From positions 37,018-101,017 of the forward strand of contig NZ_JBFHGL010000011.1 in assembly GCF_041583195.1 (NCBI RefSeq): 64,000 nt of DNA, written 5' to 3'. Positions 35,093-43,679 of this stretch are shown in pieces. Position 1 is the first letter of the stretch; every line of letters begins with the position of its first letter. The position numbers and the translations under genes were made by a program. The notes below the pieces were generated by a model. That model made no database searches, was not told the DNA's origin, and saw nothing but the letters and a program-made list of their open reading frames with translations. This stretch comes from Sulfurimonas sp. (GTDB lineage Bacteria; Campylobacterota; Campylobacteria; Campylobacterales; Sulfurimonadaceae).

Positions 35093-35665
35093 TCATATCT
35101 GTATAATTTCATCTGCACACCATTTGGCAAGCTCAAGATCATGAGTTATTAGTAACATACCAATATCATCGAGTTTTTTAATTAAAGAATGCATCACTTC
35201 TAACTGTATAACATTATCAAGTGCACTTGTAGGCTCATCAAGCAATAAAACTTCAGGTTTCATCAAAATAGCTCTTAAAATTGAAGCACGCTGAAGTTGC
35301 CCACCTGAGAGTTCATGTGGAAGTTTTAAAAGTAGTTCATAGTCTAGGTTTAATACATCCAAATGTGTTTTCAACTCATCTGTTGAAGCCACATCTTCTA
35401 TCTGATTTAAAATGGTGTAACTTGGATGAAATGAGCTGTATGGATCTTGAAAAACCTCACTTACTCTTACACAACCAATAGAACCTTCTATTGGTTTTAG
35501 ATTACCTAAAATAAGTTCAAAAAGTGTACTCTTTCCTGCACCGCTTTGTCCTACAATAGCCTTAATTTGACCCTTTTGAAGTGTAAATGACAAATTGTCA
35601 AAAAGCAGTTTATCTTTTGAATATCCAAAAGATAAATTTTTAACTTCAATTAAATTGTTCTCCAA
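35093..35665 (-). CDS. Orphan ABC transporter ATPase (oligopeptide/nickel type)
   Basis: This is a short, 190-residue ABC ATPase with Walker A GQSGAGKST, the ABC signature LSGGQLQRASILRAI, Walker B VLLLDEPTSALD and the H-loop LLITHDLEL. The subfamily looks like NikE/DppF, but it lacks the ~60-residue C-terminal extension that defines peptide-transporter ATPases, and no permease or binding protein gene is adjacent. It may serve a distant transporter or a non-transport role. It lies between the dUTPase and DUF481 genes. Confidence 0.88.
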   Translation of the reverse strand: MENNLIEVKNLSFGYSKDKLLFDNLSFTLQKGQIKAIVGQSGAGKSTLFELILGNLKPIEGSIGCVRVSEVFQDPYSSFHPSYTILNQIEDVASTDELKTHLDVLNLDYELLLKLPHELSGGQLQRASILRAILMKPEVLLLDEPTSALDNVIQLEVMHSLIKKLDDIGMLLITHDLELAKWCADEIIQI

Positions 35666-35685
35666 AGAAATACCTTGTTTTTACA

Positions 35686-36375
35686 TTAATTATTAATAGA
35701 TATATATGTTTTTGTTAGCTCTATATAAAGTGCATCAGGCTTAATATCACTGTTATCTTCCCAGATTCTTTTCATAACAACATTATCTTCATCACCGTTC
35801 CATACTTTAATGTATGAACCCTCTTTATAACCATTGTCTTGACGGAACTGATTTAGAATATTTTTACCTACATATAATCTGTAAAGTGTATTTAGATCTA
35901 ATCCACTCATAATAACAAGCTCAAAAAACTCAGAAATTAATGCTTCTAAATCTAATTCTGATTTAGAAAGAACTATTGACATAATAGTCTCAACTTTTTC
36001 TATAACTTCATCTTGAGACGCGAACTTGTCATTACTAACATCGATCTTTTCAAAACTTGGCATATTAGATATATCTATACCTAGATCTTCTACACCGCCA
36101 CGCATATTAGTTACATAATTTTCTATAGCAAGTGAGATAATAAAGTGCCAAACATCAACCACTTCAATCTGTAAGTTATCCCAATCAGGATCGGCATCTA
36201 TATTTTTCCAGTGTTTCCAAGAAAAACTGTCGATCATCTCAGCACATTCCATATAGATACATCTTTTCCAGTTGATCACTTTGTTGTTTTTAGTAAGTCC
36301 TTTTGTCCAGTCCTCACCGTTTGTAGAATCGTTAAGTTGATTCTGAAGTTGAAGCATTACTAGTATTTTATCCAT
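35686..36375 (-). CDS. dut: dUTP diphosphatase, dimeric all-alpha type
   Basis: This 229-residue enzyme of the MazG-like all-alpha NTPase superfamily hydrolyses dUTP to dUMP. NWKRCIYMECAEMIDSFSWKHWK and EVVDVWHFIIS carry the acidic Mg-binding residues and the helix packing of the Campylobacter-type dimeric dUTPase, which is unrelated to trimeric Dut. QLNDSTNG is also typical. It heads a unit with the orphan ABC ATPase and DUF481 genes. Confidence 0.92.
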   Translation of the reverse strand: MDKILVMLQLQNQLNDSTNGEDWTKGLTKNNKVINWKRCIYMECAEMIDSFSWKHWKNIDADPDWDNLQIEVVDVWHFIISLAIENYVTNMRGGVEDLGIDISNMPSFEKIDVSNDKFASQDEVIEKVETIMSIVLSKSELDLEALISEFFELVIMSGLDLNTLYRLYVGKNILNQFRQDNGYKEGSYIKVWNGDEDNVVMKRIWEDNSDIKPDALYIELTKTYISINN

Positions 36376-36435
36376 CTAATCATCTCTCTTTCATTTACTA
36401 AAAATATTGTATCTAAATATGATAAAATTCCGTTT

Positions 36436-36615
36436 ATGAAAAGAATAAATTGTAGAAGATGTATACACTATTTTGTTACTTGGCAGTCGGGAAAACCTCA
36501 CGGATGTAGAGCCTACGGTTTTCGATCTGGGCAAATTCCATCTATGGTTGTTTTCCAAAGTTCAGGAATCGACTGCACACAGTTTGTAGAGAAAAAACCG
36601 CCTAAGAGTTCTTAG
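36436..36615 (+). CDS. Small cysteine-rich protein, 59 residues
   Basis: The ATG at 36436 opens a 59-residue frame: MKRINCRRCIHYFVTW, then KPHGCRAYGFRSGQIPSMVV, SSGIDCTQF and a short tail. Four cysteines in the order CxxC, C, C suggest a small zinc- or iron-binding protein. I recall short proteins of this pattern (CxxCxHYxVTWxxxxPxGCRA) in many bacteria, sometimes mislabelled as uracil-DNA glycosylase. There is no Shine-Dalgarno, and the leader may be very short. Its stop shares TTAG with the convergent FMN-binding gene. It lies below a typical ORF size cutoff. Confidence 0.8.
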   Translation: MKRINCRRCIHYFVTWQSGKPHGCRAYGFRSGQIPSMVVFQSSGIDCTQFVEKKPPKSS

Positions 36616-37025
36616 TCTCTCTCCCATATAAGTTTTTTTCCAAACCCTAAATTATTATCGGTGAATTTAAAATAATCAACTTTAATCTGCCATAACTTAG
36701 GATTCATTGCCAGTGCATACGGAAATGTTTTAAAGTATAGTTTTTTTAATCTTTGATCTTCTAAAGAAGTAAAACTTCCTCTAAACTGTAACCCTTGTAT
36801 CTTTCCAACCGTTTTTGTCTCAAGTACAATAGTTCCTGCTACAAAAGAGTTTTTTAGTATATGATTTATATGTGTGGTATCATCGCTGCTTGCAACGATA
36901 AAGCATATATCGTCTTTATCGTAGGCATAAAAAAGATTGCATACACTAAGTTCACTCTCAACACTTGTTGCTAAACTTAGTACATGATGCTTATCTATAA
37001 AGCTTTCAATCTTTTCCAGACTCAA
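36612..37025 (-). CDS. Pyridoxamine-phosphate-oxidase-fold protein (YhbP-like)
   Basis: This 137-residue split-barrel protein has KHHVLSLATSVESELSVCNLFYAYDKDD, then SSDDTTHINHILKNSFVAGTI and GLQFRGSF, the pattern of YhbP-type flavin-binding oxidoreductases. Substrate and cofactor (FMN or F420-like) are not proven. It ends the ovoA-ovoB run, with a four-base overlap with the preceding small gene, so coexpression with ovothiol synthesis is likely. Confidence 0.86.
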   Translation of the reverse strand: MSLEKIESFIDKHHVLSLATSVESELSVCNLFYAYDKDDICFIVASSDDTTHINHILKNSFVAGTIVLETKTVGKIQGLQFRGSFTSLEDQRLKKLYFKTFPYALAMNPKLWQIKVDYFKFTDNNLGFGKKLIWERD

Positions 37026-37255
37026 TGTATCGCTTTAAAAAGGTAAGGTTCTAATTCTTCCGCAGTAGTGATATTTCTTTTATCCAACATCATTTTTGAC
37101 GTTTCATCATTATTTAGCGTATCGAAAATATCATATACACTAAAAAGATTATAGTAGCTTTTTAGAAAGTCCAGCAGCGTCATAAAATTATCTTGTTCTT
37201 TTAAATTTGTTGCGCGGAATGCTTTAAACTCTCCCCAGTCAATATTTTTAACCAT
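37022..37255 (-). CDS. Small conserved-looking protein in ovothiol operon, unknown
   Basis: This 77-residue protein starts at the ATG at 37255, which has GGGG six bases upstream; a longer frame reaches 37327 but would run deep into ovoB. It reads NIDWGEFKAFRATN, LLDFLKSYYNLFSVYDIFDTL, then TSKMMLDKRNITTAEELEPYL. It is helical, Asp/Leu-rich, with no cysteine, signal or membrane segment. I do not recognise a family. Overlaps of eight bases with ovoB and four with the FMN-binding gene suggest coupled expression. Confidence 0.78.
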   Translation of the reverse strand: MVKNIDWGEFKAFRATNLKEQDNFMTLLDFLKSYYNLFSVYDIFDTLNNDETSKMMLDKRNITTAEELEPYLFKAIH

Positions 37256-38447
37256 TTTTTCCCCTGTTTCTAAATGCAGTTTCCAATTGTGAAATAATCT
37301 TCGACATTTTAGCAGATGATACACCAAAATTCAAGCGCATAAATCCACTTCCTGCCCTGCCGAAGCTAATTCCAGAATTTAGTCCTAATTTTGCTTCATT
37401 TATAAAAAACTCCCTTATCTCTTTATCACTTTTACTAATATTTTTGCAATCTAACCATGCTAAATATGTAGCTTCAATAGGAGTTAATTTTATTAGACTT
37501 GGATACTTGTCACAAAGCTCTTTTAACATAGTATAGTTTTTATATAGATGTTCTTGTAATTCGCTAAGCCAAAGATCACCATGTTTATATGCAGCTTCAA
37601 AAGCTACGTGTGAGAGTGTAGTTCCCTCTGCAAAGTGAATTTTTTTATGGACTTCTTGGAATTTTTCTCTTAGTTTCTTATTAGTGATTACCACTGTGCT
37701 TATTGAAAAACCTGCCATATTAAAAGTCTTGCCGACGCCGTATGTACTTACCGTTATATCTCTTGCTTTATCACTCAAAGATGCAAAAGGAATATGTTTG
37801 TTTGGTTTATATACAAGATCAGAATGTATCTCGTCTGCAAAAACAACAATATTATGTTGTATACATATATCTAAAAGTTCCTCTAACTCATCTTTTCTCC
37901 AAACATGCCCTACCGGGTTATGAGGTGAACAAAGTAAGATCATCTTTGTTTTATCATCTATTTTTGATTTTAGATCATCTAAATCAAAAGTATAACTCCC
38001 ATTATTAAGTTTTTTTAATGGATTTAACAATACTTTTCTATCAAGTTTTGTTACTGATTTAAAAAACGGCGGATACACCGGTGTTTGAACTATTATATTA
38101 TCCCCAACTTCACTAAAAGCCTGTATGGCTGCATGCATAGAAGCAACAACCGAATGGGAATAAAAAAAATCTTCAACTTCAAACTTTACACCGTGATGTC
38201 TATAAAGCCAATCTATCTGAGCTTCATATGCGCTGTCTGGAACTTCTTCATAGCCAAAGACAGGATGTTCAAGCCTTTTTTTAATAGCATCTACAACAAA
38301 ATCTGGTGTGTCAATGTCCATATCTGCAACCCAAACAGGCTCGATATCATCTGTTCCAAAAAGCTTTTCTCTTAACTTGTATTTTTCTGCATTTGTATCT
38401 TTTCTACATGCAGAACTTTCAAAACTGTAACTCAACTTTTTCTCCAA
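37248..38447 (-). CDS. ovoB: PLP-dependent C-S lyase, OvoB candidate (MalY/PatB family)
   Basis: This 399-residue fold I PLP enzyme of the MalY/PatB beta-lyase family contains VWVADMDIDTPDFV, SVVASMHAAIQAF, CSPHNPVGHVW, DEIHSDLVY and the PLP lysine in GVGKTFNMAG. The family includes cystathionine beta-lyase. Here the gene overlaps ovoA by 16 bases, and in ovothiol synthesis OvoB is a lyase that cleaves the histidyl-cysteine sulfoxide to 5-thiohistidine. Context therefore favours OvoB over methionine synthesis. The reaction is inferred, not shown. Confidence 0.85.
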   Translation of the reverse strand: MEKKLSYSFESSACRKDTNAEKYKLREKLFGTDDIEPVWVADMDIDTPDFVVDAIKKRLEHPVFGYEEVPDSAYEAQIDWLYRHHGVKFEVEDFFYSHSVVASMHAAIQAFSEVGDNIIVQTPVYPPFFKSVTKLDRKVLLNPLKKLNNGSYTFDLDDLKSKIDDKTKMILLCSPHNPVGHVWRKDELEELLDICIQHNIVVFADEIHSDLVYKPNKHIPFASLSDKARDITVSTYGVGKTFNMAGFSISTVVITNKKLREKFQEVHKKIHFAEGTTLSHVAFEAAYKHGDLWLSELQEHLYKNYTMLKELCDKYPSLIKLTPIEATYLAWLDCKNISKSDKEIREFFINEAKLGLNSGISFGRAGSGFMRLNFGVSSAKMSKIISQLETAFRNRGKNG

Positions 38448-40321
38448 ACACTTAGTTGATATCCTTCTATCTCTTTTTTATCCAAAAGTGAAAACTTATC
38501 TTTTATATTACTATCATAGCAGTTTTCAAAATCTAATAAAACAAATACAGAAGACTCATTCATCCTTGTATAAGCATATTTTAAAAAGCTATCTACATCA
38601 ACTTTTTTCTCTTTTAAGTTACTCAAAAAAACAAAGTCGTAATCTTTAAAATTTGGTTTTAGATTTTTTATATCACCCTGCCAGAATTCAACATTTTTAT
38701 ACCCGTTTTTAGAATTGTTTTTTATCTCTATAGCTTCTTTTATAAATCTGGCAGAAAACTCAATCCCTTCAACTTTTTCAAACTCACTTGAGAGTTCAAG
38801 ACTTACCATGCCGCACCCACAAGCTAAATCTAAAGCCTTAGATCTTTTATCAATATATTTCAATAACTCTGGGATAATTTTATTGTAAAACTCACTTTCA
38901 AATTGTAGTTTATAGTTCTTCTTTATATCATCCATCATATCGGCTTGCGTGTTTTTATCGTTTTTCATATTTGTCTGGACATATCTAAAACCGGCATGTT
39001 GATAAAAATGACGTCTAAAAGCATAGCGTGAATGCTTCATTATCAAGTTTCCGCTGCTTGCCCATGAAGATCCAAGTATAAGTGCGTGTTTTTCATCGTA
39101 AGTAGGTGTTGTAAAGTCATCATATGCTTCATGAACACGGAAGCCTTCAAATGGACGAATCGGTGTTCGTGAATGCTGCCAAACATTCCCTACAACATCG
39201 TAAAGACTATTTTGATCAGCGCTAAAATACTCATTTATATTTACAGATACACTTCCTATCATGTCAAAGTTATGGTTAGCATAAAATTCACTTTGAATAT
39301 CTTCAACACCTACATATTTACATATCGCTTCATACTCTGCTTCACTAGGAAGCGTATAATCTTTTGCATCTTTTTTTGATTTGTATCTGCAAAATGCCAT
39401 GGCTTCAAGGTTGTTTACCTCAACAGGCCAAGATAGCGGCATCCTTATTTTTTTAGTTAATGCTCTAAAACTATAACCTTTATCTTCTTTGATCCAAAAG
39501 GGCGGATGTTTGGCATTTGTTTTTTTTAAAAACTCCTTACCTTCATCGCACCAATACTCTTTTTTCTCATATCCACCCTCTTTTACAAATTCCATAAACT
39601 CTGCATTTGAAACCAGATATTTTGATGTGCTAAACTCTTCTACTTCTTCTTCATATATTCCATACTCATTATCCCAGCCGTAATATTTATCATCATACTC
39701 TTTTCCAAGTTTTACATGAGTTTTAGGAATCTTTACAAGTGAATTATAAACAACTGAATTCATATCATCCCAAGTTTTGAACTCAGGAATCTCTTTTATA
39801 AATTCTAAGGGCATTTGACGGTGTAGTACACTTGAAGTTTCAATATGTATGCGTTCATGCTCAATTGCCATCAGAACTATCCACATATCACTATCCCACG
39901 TAATAGGTAAAGTAAAGTCTATCTCTTTTATAAGTTTATCAACACGTTCTCTTACTTTGTTTCTATACTCTCTTACCTGTGAAACTTCAGGCCACTTGTA
40001 TCTTGATGGGTCCAGGTCATCCCACTCCATCTCATCCACACCAACTGCAAATATCGATTCAAAATTCTCGTTGATCCTTTTATCTATTATATTCATATTT
40101 ATAAGTTTGTTAATATAGAATACTGCAGTATGGCCAAAGTAAAAGATCATAGGATGACGTGTGGGCTCACTCTTTTTATAAAATACGATATCGTCTTTTA
40201 AAATTTCAAACATCATCTCAAATAGATCATAAGTATTGTGAAAATATTCTAAAATCTCTTGACGTTTGTCTTCTATGGTTGTACCGTGTAGTGTAGGCGG
40301 ATAAAGACTTAATTTACTCAA
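38432..40321 (-). CDS. ovoA: 5-histidylcysteine sulfoxide synthase OvoA (ovothiol biosynthesis)
   Basis: This is a 629-residue iron enzyme that joins cysteine to histidine C5. An N-terminal DinB-like domain holds the metal motif HERIHIE (His155, His159) plus His64 in FGH. An FGE-sulfatase-like domain follows (LPSEAEYEAICKY, NVWQHSRTP, RRHFYQHAGFRYV), then a SAM methyltransferase from ~450 (LDLACGCG at 497, GIEFSARFI). The methyltransferase looks shorter than in typical OvoA, and the block rich in W-L-E-E-Y-T-P is missing. The start is TTG with AAAAAGGG six bases upstream. Confidence 0.92.
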   Translation of the reverse strand: MSKLSLYPPTLHGTTIEDKRQEILEYFHNTYDLFEMMFEILKDDIVFYKKSEPTRHPMIFYFGHTAVFYINKLINMNIIDKRINENFESIFAVGVDEMEWDDLDPSRYKWPEVSQVREYRNKVRERVDKLIKEIDFTLPITWDSDMWIVLMAIEHERIHIETSSVLHRQMPLEFIKEIPEFKTWDDMNSVVYNSLVKIPKTHVKLGKEYDDKYYGWDNEYGIYEEEVEEFSTSKYLVSNAEFMEFVKEGGYEKKEYWCDEGKEFLKKTNAKHPPFWIKEDKGYSFRALTKKIRMPLSWPVEVNNLEAMAFCRYKSKKDAKDYTLPSEAEYEAICKYVGVEDIQSEFYANHNFDMIGSVSVNINEYFSADQNSLYDVVGNVWQHSRTPIRPFEGFRVHEAYDDFTTPTYDEKHALILGSSWASSGNLIMKHSRYAFRRHFYQHAGFRYVQTNMKNDKNTQADMMDDIKKNYKLQFESEFYNKIIPELLKYIDKRSKALDLACGCGMVSLELSSEFEKVEGIEFSARFIKEAIEIKNNSKNGYKNVEFWQGDIKNLKPNFKDYDFVFLSNLKEKKVDVDSFLKYAYTRMNESSVFVLLDFENCYDSNIKDKFSLLDKKEIEGYQLSVWRKS

Positions 40322-40349
40322 AACAAACCCTTTTTAGATACAATTGCTT

Positions 40350-41048
40350 ATGTCATTATATCAGAGTAAATTTTTTTTCACATCCAAAGAGGATGGCAAC
40401 TTGGCTTTTCATGTAGGTGATGATGAATTGAAGGTTATAAATAACCATCAAATACTTTCTTTAAAACACTCCTACGATCTTGAGAAGCTTGTTCATATGA
40501 AACAAATCCATTCCGATATTGTCCATATTATAGATGAAAAAGATAACTTTGAAAACCCTCCCACTTGTGATGCGCTTATAACTAACAAAAAACACACACC
40601 TTTAATGGTCATGGTAGCTGACTGTACACCTGTACTTTTTTTTGATGAGATAAAAGGAGTTATAGCAGTTGCACATGCAGGACGTCAGGGTGCATTTAAA
40701 AATATTGTTAAAAATGTCCTTGATAGTTTTGTGTCTGACTTTAATTCAGATATTAAAAACATAAAAGTTAGTATTGGTGCGAGTATATGCACAAACTGTT
40801 ATGAGGTTGGAGATGAGATAGATCAAGAAGCTAAAGATCTAAACCTAAGCTACGCTATTGAAAGAATAGATGAAAAGTTTTACCTTGATGTAAATAAAAT
40901 AATTTTAAATCAACTGCACGAATGTGGCATTAAAGATCAAAATATTGAACTTACAAAAAAATGTAGTTCATGTGATGAAAAAGAGTATTACTCATATAGA
41001 CGTGAGGGGCAAACCGGAAGGTTTGCAGGGGTAATTATTTTAAATTAA
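40350..41048 (+). CDS. pgeF: Laccase-domain purine nucleoside phosphorylase/oxidase (PgeF, YlmD family)
   Basis: This 233-residue protein of the DUF152/YlmD/YfiH family acts on purine nucleosides or on peptidoglycan precursor errors. The motif VADCTPVLFFD then AVAHAGRQGAFKNI supplies the Cys/His zinc site. The usual HAGWRG reads HAGRQG here. The Cys-containing ICTNCYEVGDE and the late SYRREGQTGRF are conserved. I chose the ATG at 40350 over a TTG six bases earlier. It is divergent from ovoA with only 28 bases between. Confidence 0.9.
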   Translation: MSLYQSKFFFTSKEDGNLAFHVGDDELKVINNHQILSLKHSYDLEKLVHMKQIHSDIVHIIDEKDNFENPPTCDALITNKKHTPLMVMVADCTPVLFFDEIKGVIAVAHAGRQGAFKNIVKNVLDSFVSDFNSDIKNIKVSIGASICTNCYEVGDEIDQEAKDLNLSYAIERIDEKFYLDVNKIILNQLHECGIKDQNIELTKKCSSCDEKEYYSYRREGQTGRFAGVIILN

Positions 41049-42859
41049 CCTTGAATTTTTTTAGCTAGTTGTTCAGGTAAAAGTCCTAAAGACTCTTCAA
41101 CAAGTTTCGTATTTCCGTGTGTTATAAATTTATCCCCATATTCGAAGCTCTCTAAAATAATATCTGTAATTTTCTCATCTGATAAAAACTCTAAAATAGC
41201 AGAACCTACACCACCTGCTTTAGAAGAGTCTGAGAATACATACCACTTTTTATGTTTAGTGCTTAGATCTTTTAACATCTCACAATCAAGCGGTTTAACA
41301 AAACGCAAATCTAAAATACTTACATCTTCATCCATCAGCTGGGCTGTTTCATATGCACGGTTAACACCCGCACCGTAACCAATAAAGAGCTTTTCGCCTT
41401 TAGATGATCTTAAAAGCTGAGATTTTCCTAATTCAAACTCTTCAGACTCAGGCAGATCTGTCTCTGTAAATGAACCTCTAGGATAACGCAGTGAACACGG
41501 ATGTTCATACTCTGATGCAAAAGCCATAGCCTGATGAAAACTTTTCTCATCTCTTGGTGCAAATAGAGTCATGTTTGGAATTGCACGTAAAAACGATATA
41601 TCAAATACACCCTGGTGAGTTTCACCATCCTCCCCTACAATACCTGCACGATCTAATGCAAATACAACAGGAAGATCTAAAAGACATGTATCGTGTATAA
41701 CCTGATCGTATCCACGCTGTAAGAATGTAGAGTAGATCGTACAAAAAGGCTTATACCCTTCTTTTGCAAGTGCTGCCATAGATGTAACAGCATGTTGCTC
41801 AGCAATTGCCACATCCCAAAATCTATCAGGGTATGTCTCCATCAGCTCACTTAGACCTGTTCCGCTTGGCATAGCTGCAGTTGCACCAACTATTTTTTCA
41901 TTACGTTTTGCCAAGTGCATAAGTGCTTCTGTATATATCTGAGTTGCTGATTTTGAAGATGACTTTTTTGACGAGGCTCCATTTTCTATATCAAATGGAC
42001 CAACACCATGCCATTTCTCCTCTTTACCCTCAGCTATCTCATAACCCTTACCCTTTAGAGTTTGAGCATGAACAATAACAGGTTTGCCTAGTTTTTTTGC
42101 CAACTCAAATGTCTCTATAAGCGACTTTAGATCATGCCCGTCTATCGGACCGATATAATCAATTCCCATCTCTTCAAACATAATACCCGGAGTTATTAGC
42201 TTTAGTGACTCCTCCATTCTTCTTGCAATGTAGTGAGCACTATCACCAAAATTATCTACAAAACTCTCAGTATTTTTTTTAAATCTTTGATAAAAAGGAC
42301 TTGCCATCGCAGATGAAAGCATACGACTAAGTGCACCAATAGGTTTTGCAATACTCATCTCATTATCGTTAAGTATTATAACCATAGGATATTTTCTATC
42401 ACCAAGCTCATTTAATGCTTCATAAACCATGCCTGCAGTCATTGAACCATCACCGATCATTACAACAGGTATACGTTTTTCCTGTTCACCTTTTAGAGCA
42501 ATTGCTTTTGCAGCTCCTACACCTAAAGAGATTGAAGTTGAACTGTGACCTGCGACAAAATAATCATCATCACTCTCACTTGGCTTAGTGTATCCGCTAA
42601 GTCCACCGAATTTTCTAAGAGAATCAAACTCATCCCATCTGCCAGTAACTAATTTATGTGCATACGATTGGTGAGATACATCAAATATAAAAGGGTCTTT
42701 TTTGCTGTCAAACACCTTGTGCATAGCTACAATTAGCTCTGTTGCACCTAGTGTTGAACTTAGATGCCCGCCGTTTTTACTTACTACTTCTAAAATTTTT
42801 TCTCTTATATCACTACAAATAGATTCTAATTCTTTAATATTTTTTGATTTTATATCCAT
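41045..42859 (-). CDS. dxs: 1-deoxy-D-xylulose-5-phosphate synthase
   Basis: This 604-residue thiamine-diphosphate enzyme makes DXP from pyruvate and glyceraldehyde 3-phosphate, the first MEP pathway step. The TPP/Mg motif is IGDGSMTAGMVYEAL...NDNEMSI. FDVSHQSYAHKLVTGR, KGKGYEIAE, AIAEQHAVT and DRAGIVGEDGETHQG are characteristic. It follows fliH as in C. jejuni (Cj0320-Cj0321), seven bases downstream. Confidence 0.98.
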   Translation of the reverse strand: MDIKSKNIKELESICSDIREKILEVVSKNGGHLSSTLGATELIVAMHKVFDSKKDPFIFDVSHQSYAHKLVTGRWDEFDSLRKFGGLSGYTKPSESDDDYFVAGHSSTSISLGVGAAKAIALKGEQEKRIPVVMIGDGSMTAGMVYEALNELGDRKYPMVIILNDNEMSIAKPIGALSRMLSSAMASPFYQRFKKNTESFVDNFGDSAHYIARRMEESLKLITPGIMFEEMGIDYIGPIDGHDLKSLIETFELAKKLGKPVIVHAQTLKGKGYEIAEGKEEKWHGVGPFDIENGASSKKSSSKSATQIYTEALMHLAKRNEKIVGATAAMPSGTGLSELMETYPDRFWDVAIAEQHAVTSMAALAKEGYKPFCTIYSTFLQRGYDQVIHDTCLLDLPVVFALDRAGIVGEDGETHQGVFDISFLRAIPNMTLFAPRDEKSFHQAMAFASEYEHPCSLRYPRGSFTETDLPESEEFELGKSQLLRSSKGEKLFIGYGAGVNRAYETAQLMDEDVSILDLRFVKPLDCEMLKDLSTKHKKWYVFSDSSKAGGVGSAILEFLSDEKITDIILESFEYGDKFITHGNTKLVEESLGLLPEQLAKKIQG

Positions 42860-42866
42860 ATACTTC

Positions 42867-43676
42867 TTACTCGCTTAAAGCAGCACGCTTAACTCTCTCA
42901 AATCTTTTTTTAATTTGAGCATCAATATTTCCGGCATCGCTCAGTACTATAACGCCGCCTTCACTAACAGCATTATCTGAGAGGATCTCTACATGTTGCA
43001 TCGAACTTAGTGCTTGAGAGATCGCTCCATGATTTTTAGGATTTACTTTTAGTTTTACTTTTGATGCACTTTGAAGTTCTTTTAGTAGCTCCTCTGATAA
43101 AACTTTAGCAATCTCATTTGAATTTTCAGATAACTCAATAGATATTACCTCTTTTGCTATATCGCAAGCCGCTTCAATTAAAGATCCTTTTATCCCTTCT
43201 AGTGCTATTTCAAACTCTTTAGCACTGTTTTCTAGTTTTTCTACAGATGATGTGAAATGGCTTAAGCCCTCTTCATAACTTTTATCCAAATTACCTTTAG
43301 CTTGCTCAAGTCCAGTTTCTACACCTTTTTGAAATGCTTCATCTTTTACTTTTTCAAGTTCGAGCTTATGTTCGTCACTCATTGTTTCAAGCTTCATTTG
43401 CAGCTTGATAAAGTTCGAACTCATCTCATCGGTTTTTTTCATTAAAGACTCTATTAATGAGTCTTTTGAGCCAGTGCTTAATGCAGATGAATCAACTTCA
43501 TTCAACTCTTGGACATGTGAACCTTCTACATGAACACTTTCTCTCTGTACACTCTGGTTTTCTGATGTTTGCACACTATCTTCATCAGCGTTGCCTGCAT
43601 TCATAGAAAATACTTTAAATTTGTATTTATCCATAGTATGTTTAGATAATTTATCTTCAGCAATAACCTTAGCCAA
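42867..43676 (-). CDS. fliH: Flagellar export regulator FliH
   Basis: This 269-residue negative regulator and stator of the FliI ATPase belongs to the flagellar type III export apparatus. Central coiled coil and Glu/Ala-rich helices with repeated KxxxD/E spacing precede a C-terminal domain (KEVISIELSENSNEIAKVL...GGVIVLSDAGNIDAQIKKRF) matching the FliH/HrpE/YscL C-terminal fold. The N-terminal ~80 residues are poorly conserved. Position directly after fliG supports the call. FliI is not in the window. Confidence 0.9.
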   Translation of the reverse strand: MAKVIAEDKLSKHTMDKYKFKVFSMNAGNADEDSVQTSENQSVQRESVHVEGSHVQELNEVDSSALSTGSKDSLIESLMKKTDEMSSNFIKLQMKLETMSDEHKLELEKVKDEAFQKGVETGLEQAKGNLDKSYEEGLSHFTSSVEKLENSAKEFEIALEGIKGSLIEAACDIAKEVISIELSENSNEIAKVLSEELLKELQSASKVKLKVNPKNHGAISQALSSMQHVEILSDNAVSEGGVIVLSDAGNIDAQIKKRFERVKRAALSE

Positions 43677-43679
43677 GTT

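Noticed and set aside
37022..37327. Longer start at 37327 for the small ovothiol-operon gene
   Set aside because: It would overlap ovoB by 80 bases, while ATG 37255 has a good GGGG site.
40350..41048. Classical multicopper laccase
   Set aside because: The protein lacks the copper-binding HxH clusters and belongs to the YlmD/YfiH zinc family, so laccase is only a name from annotation.
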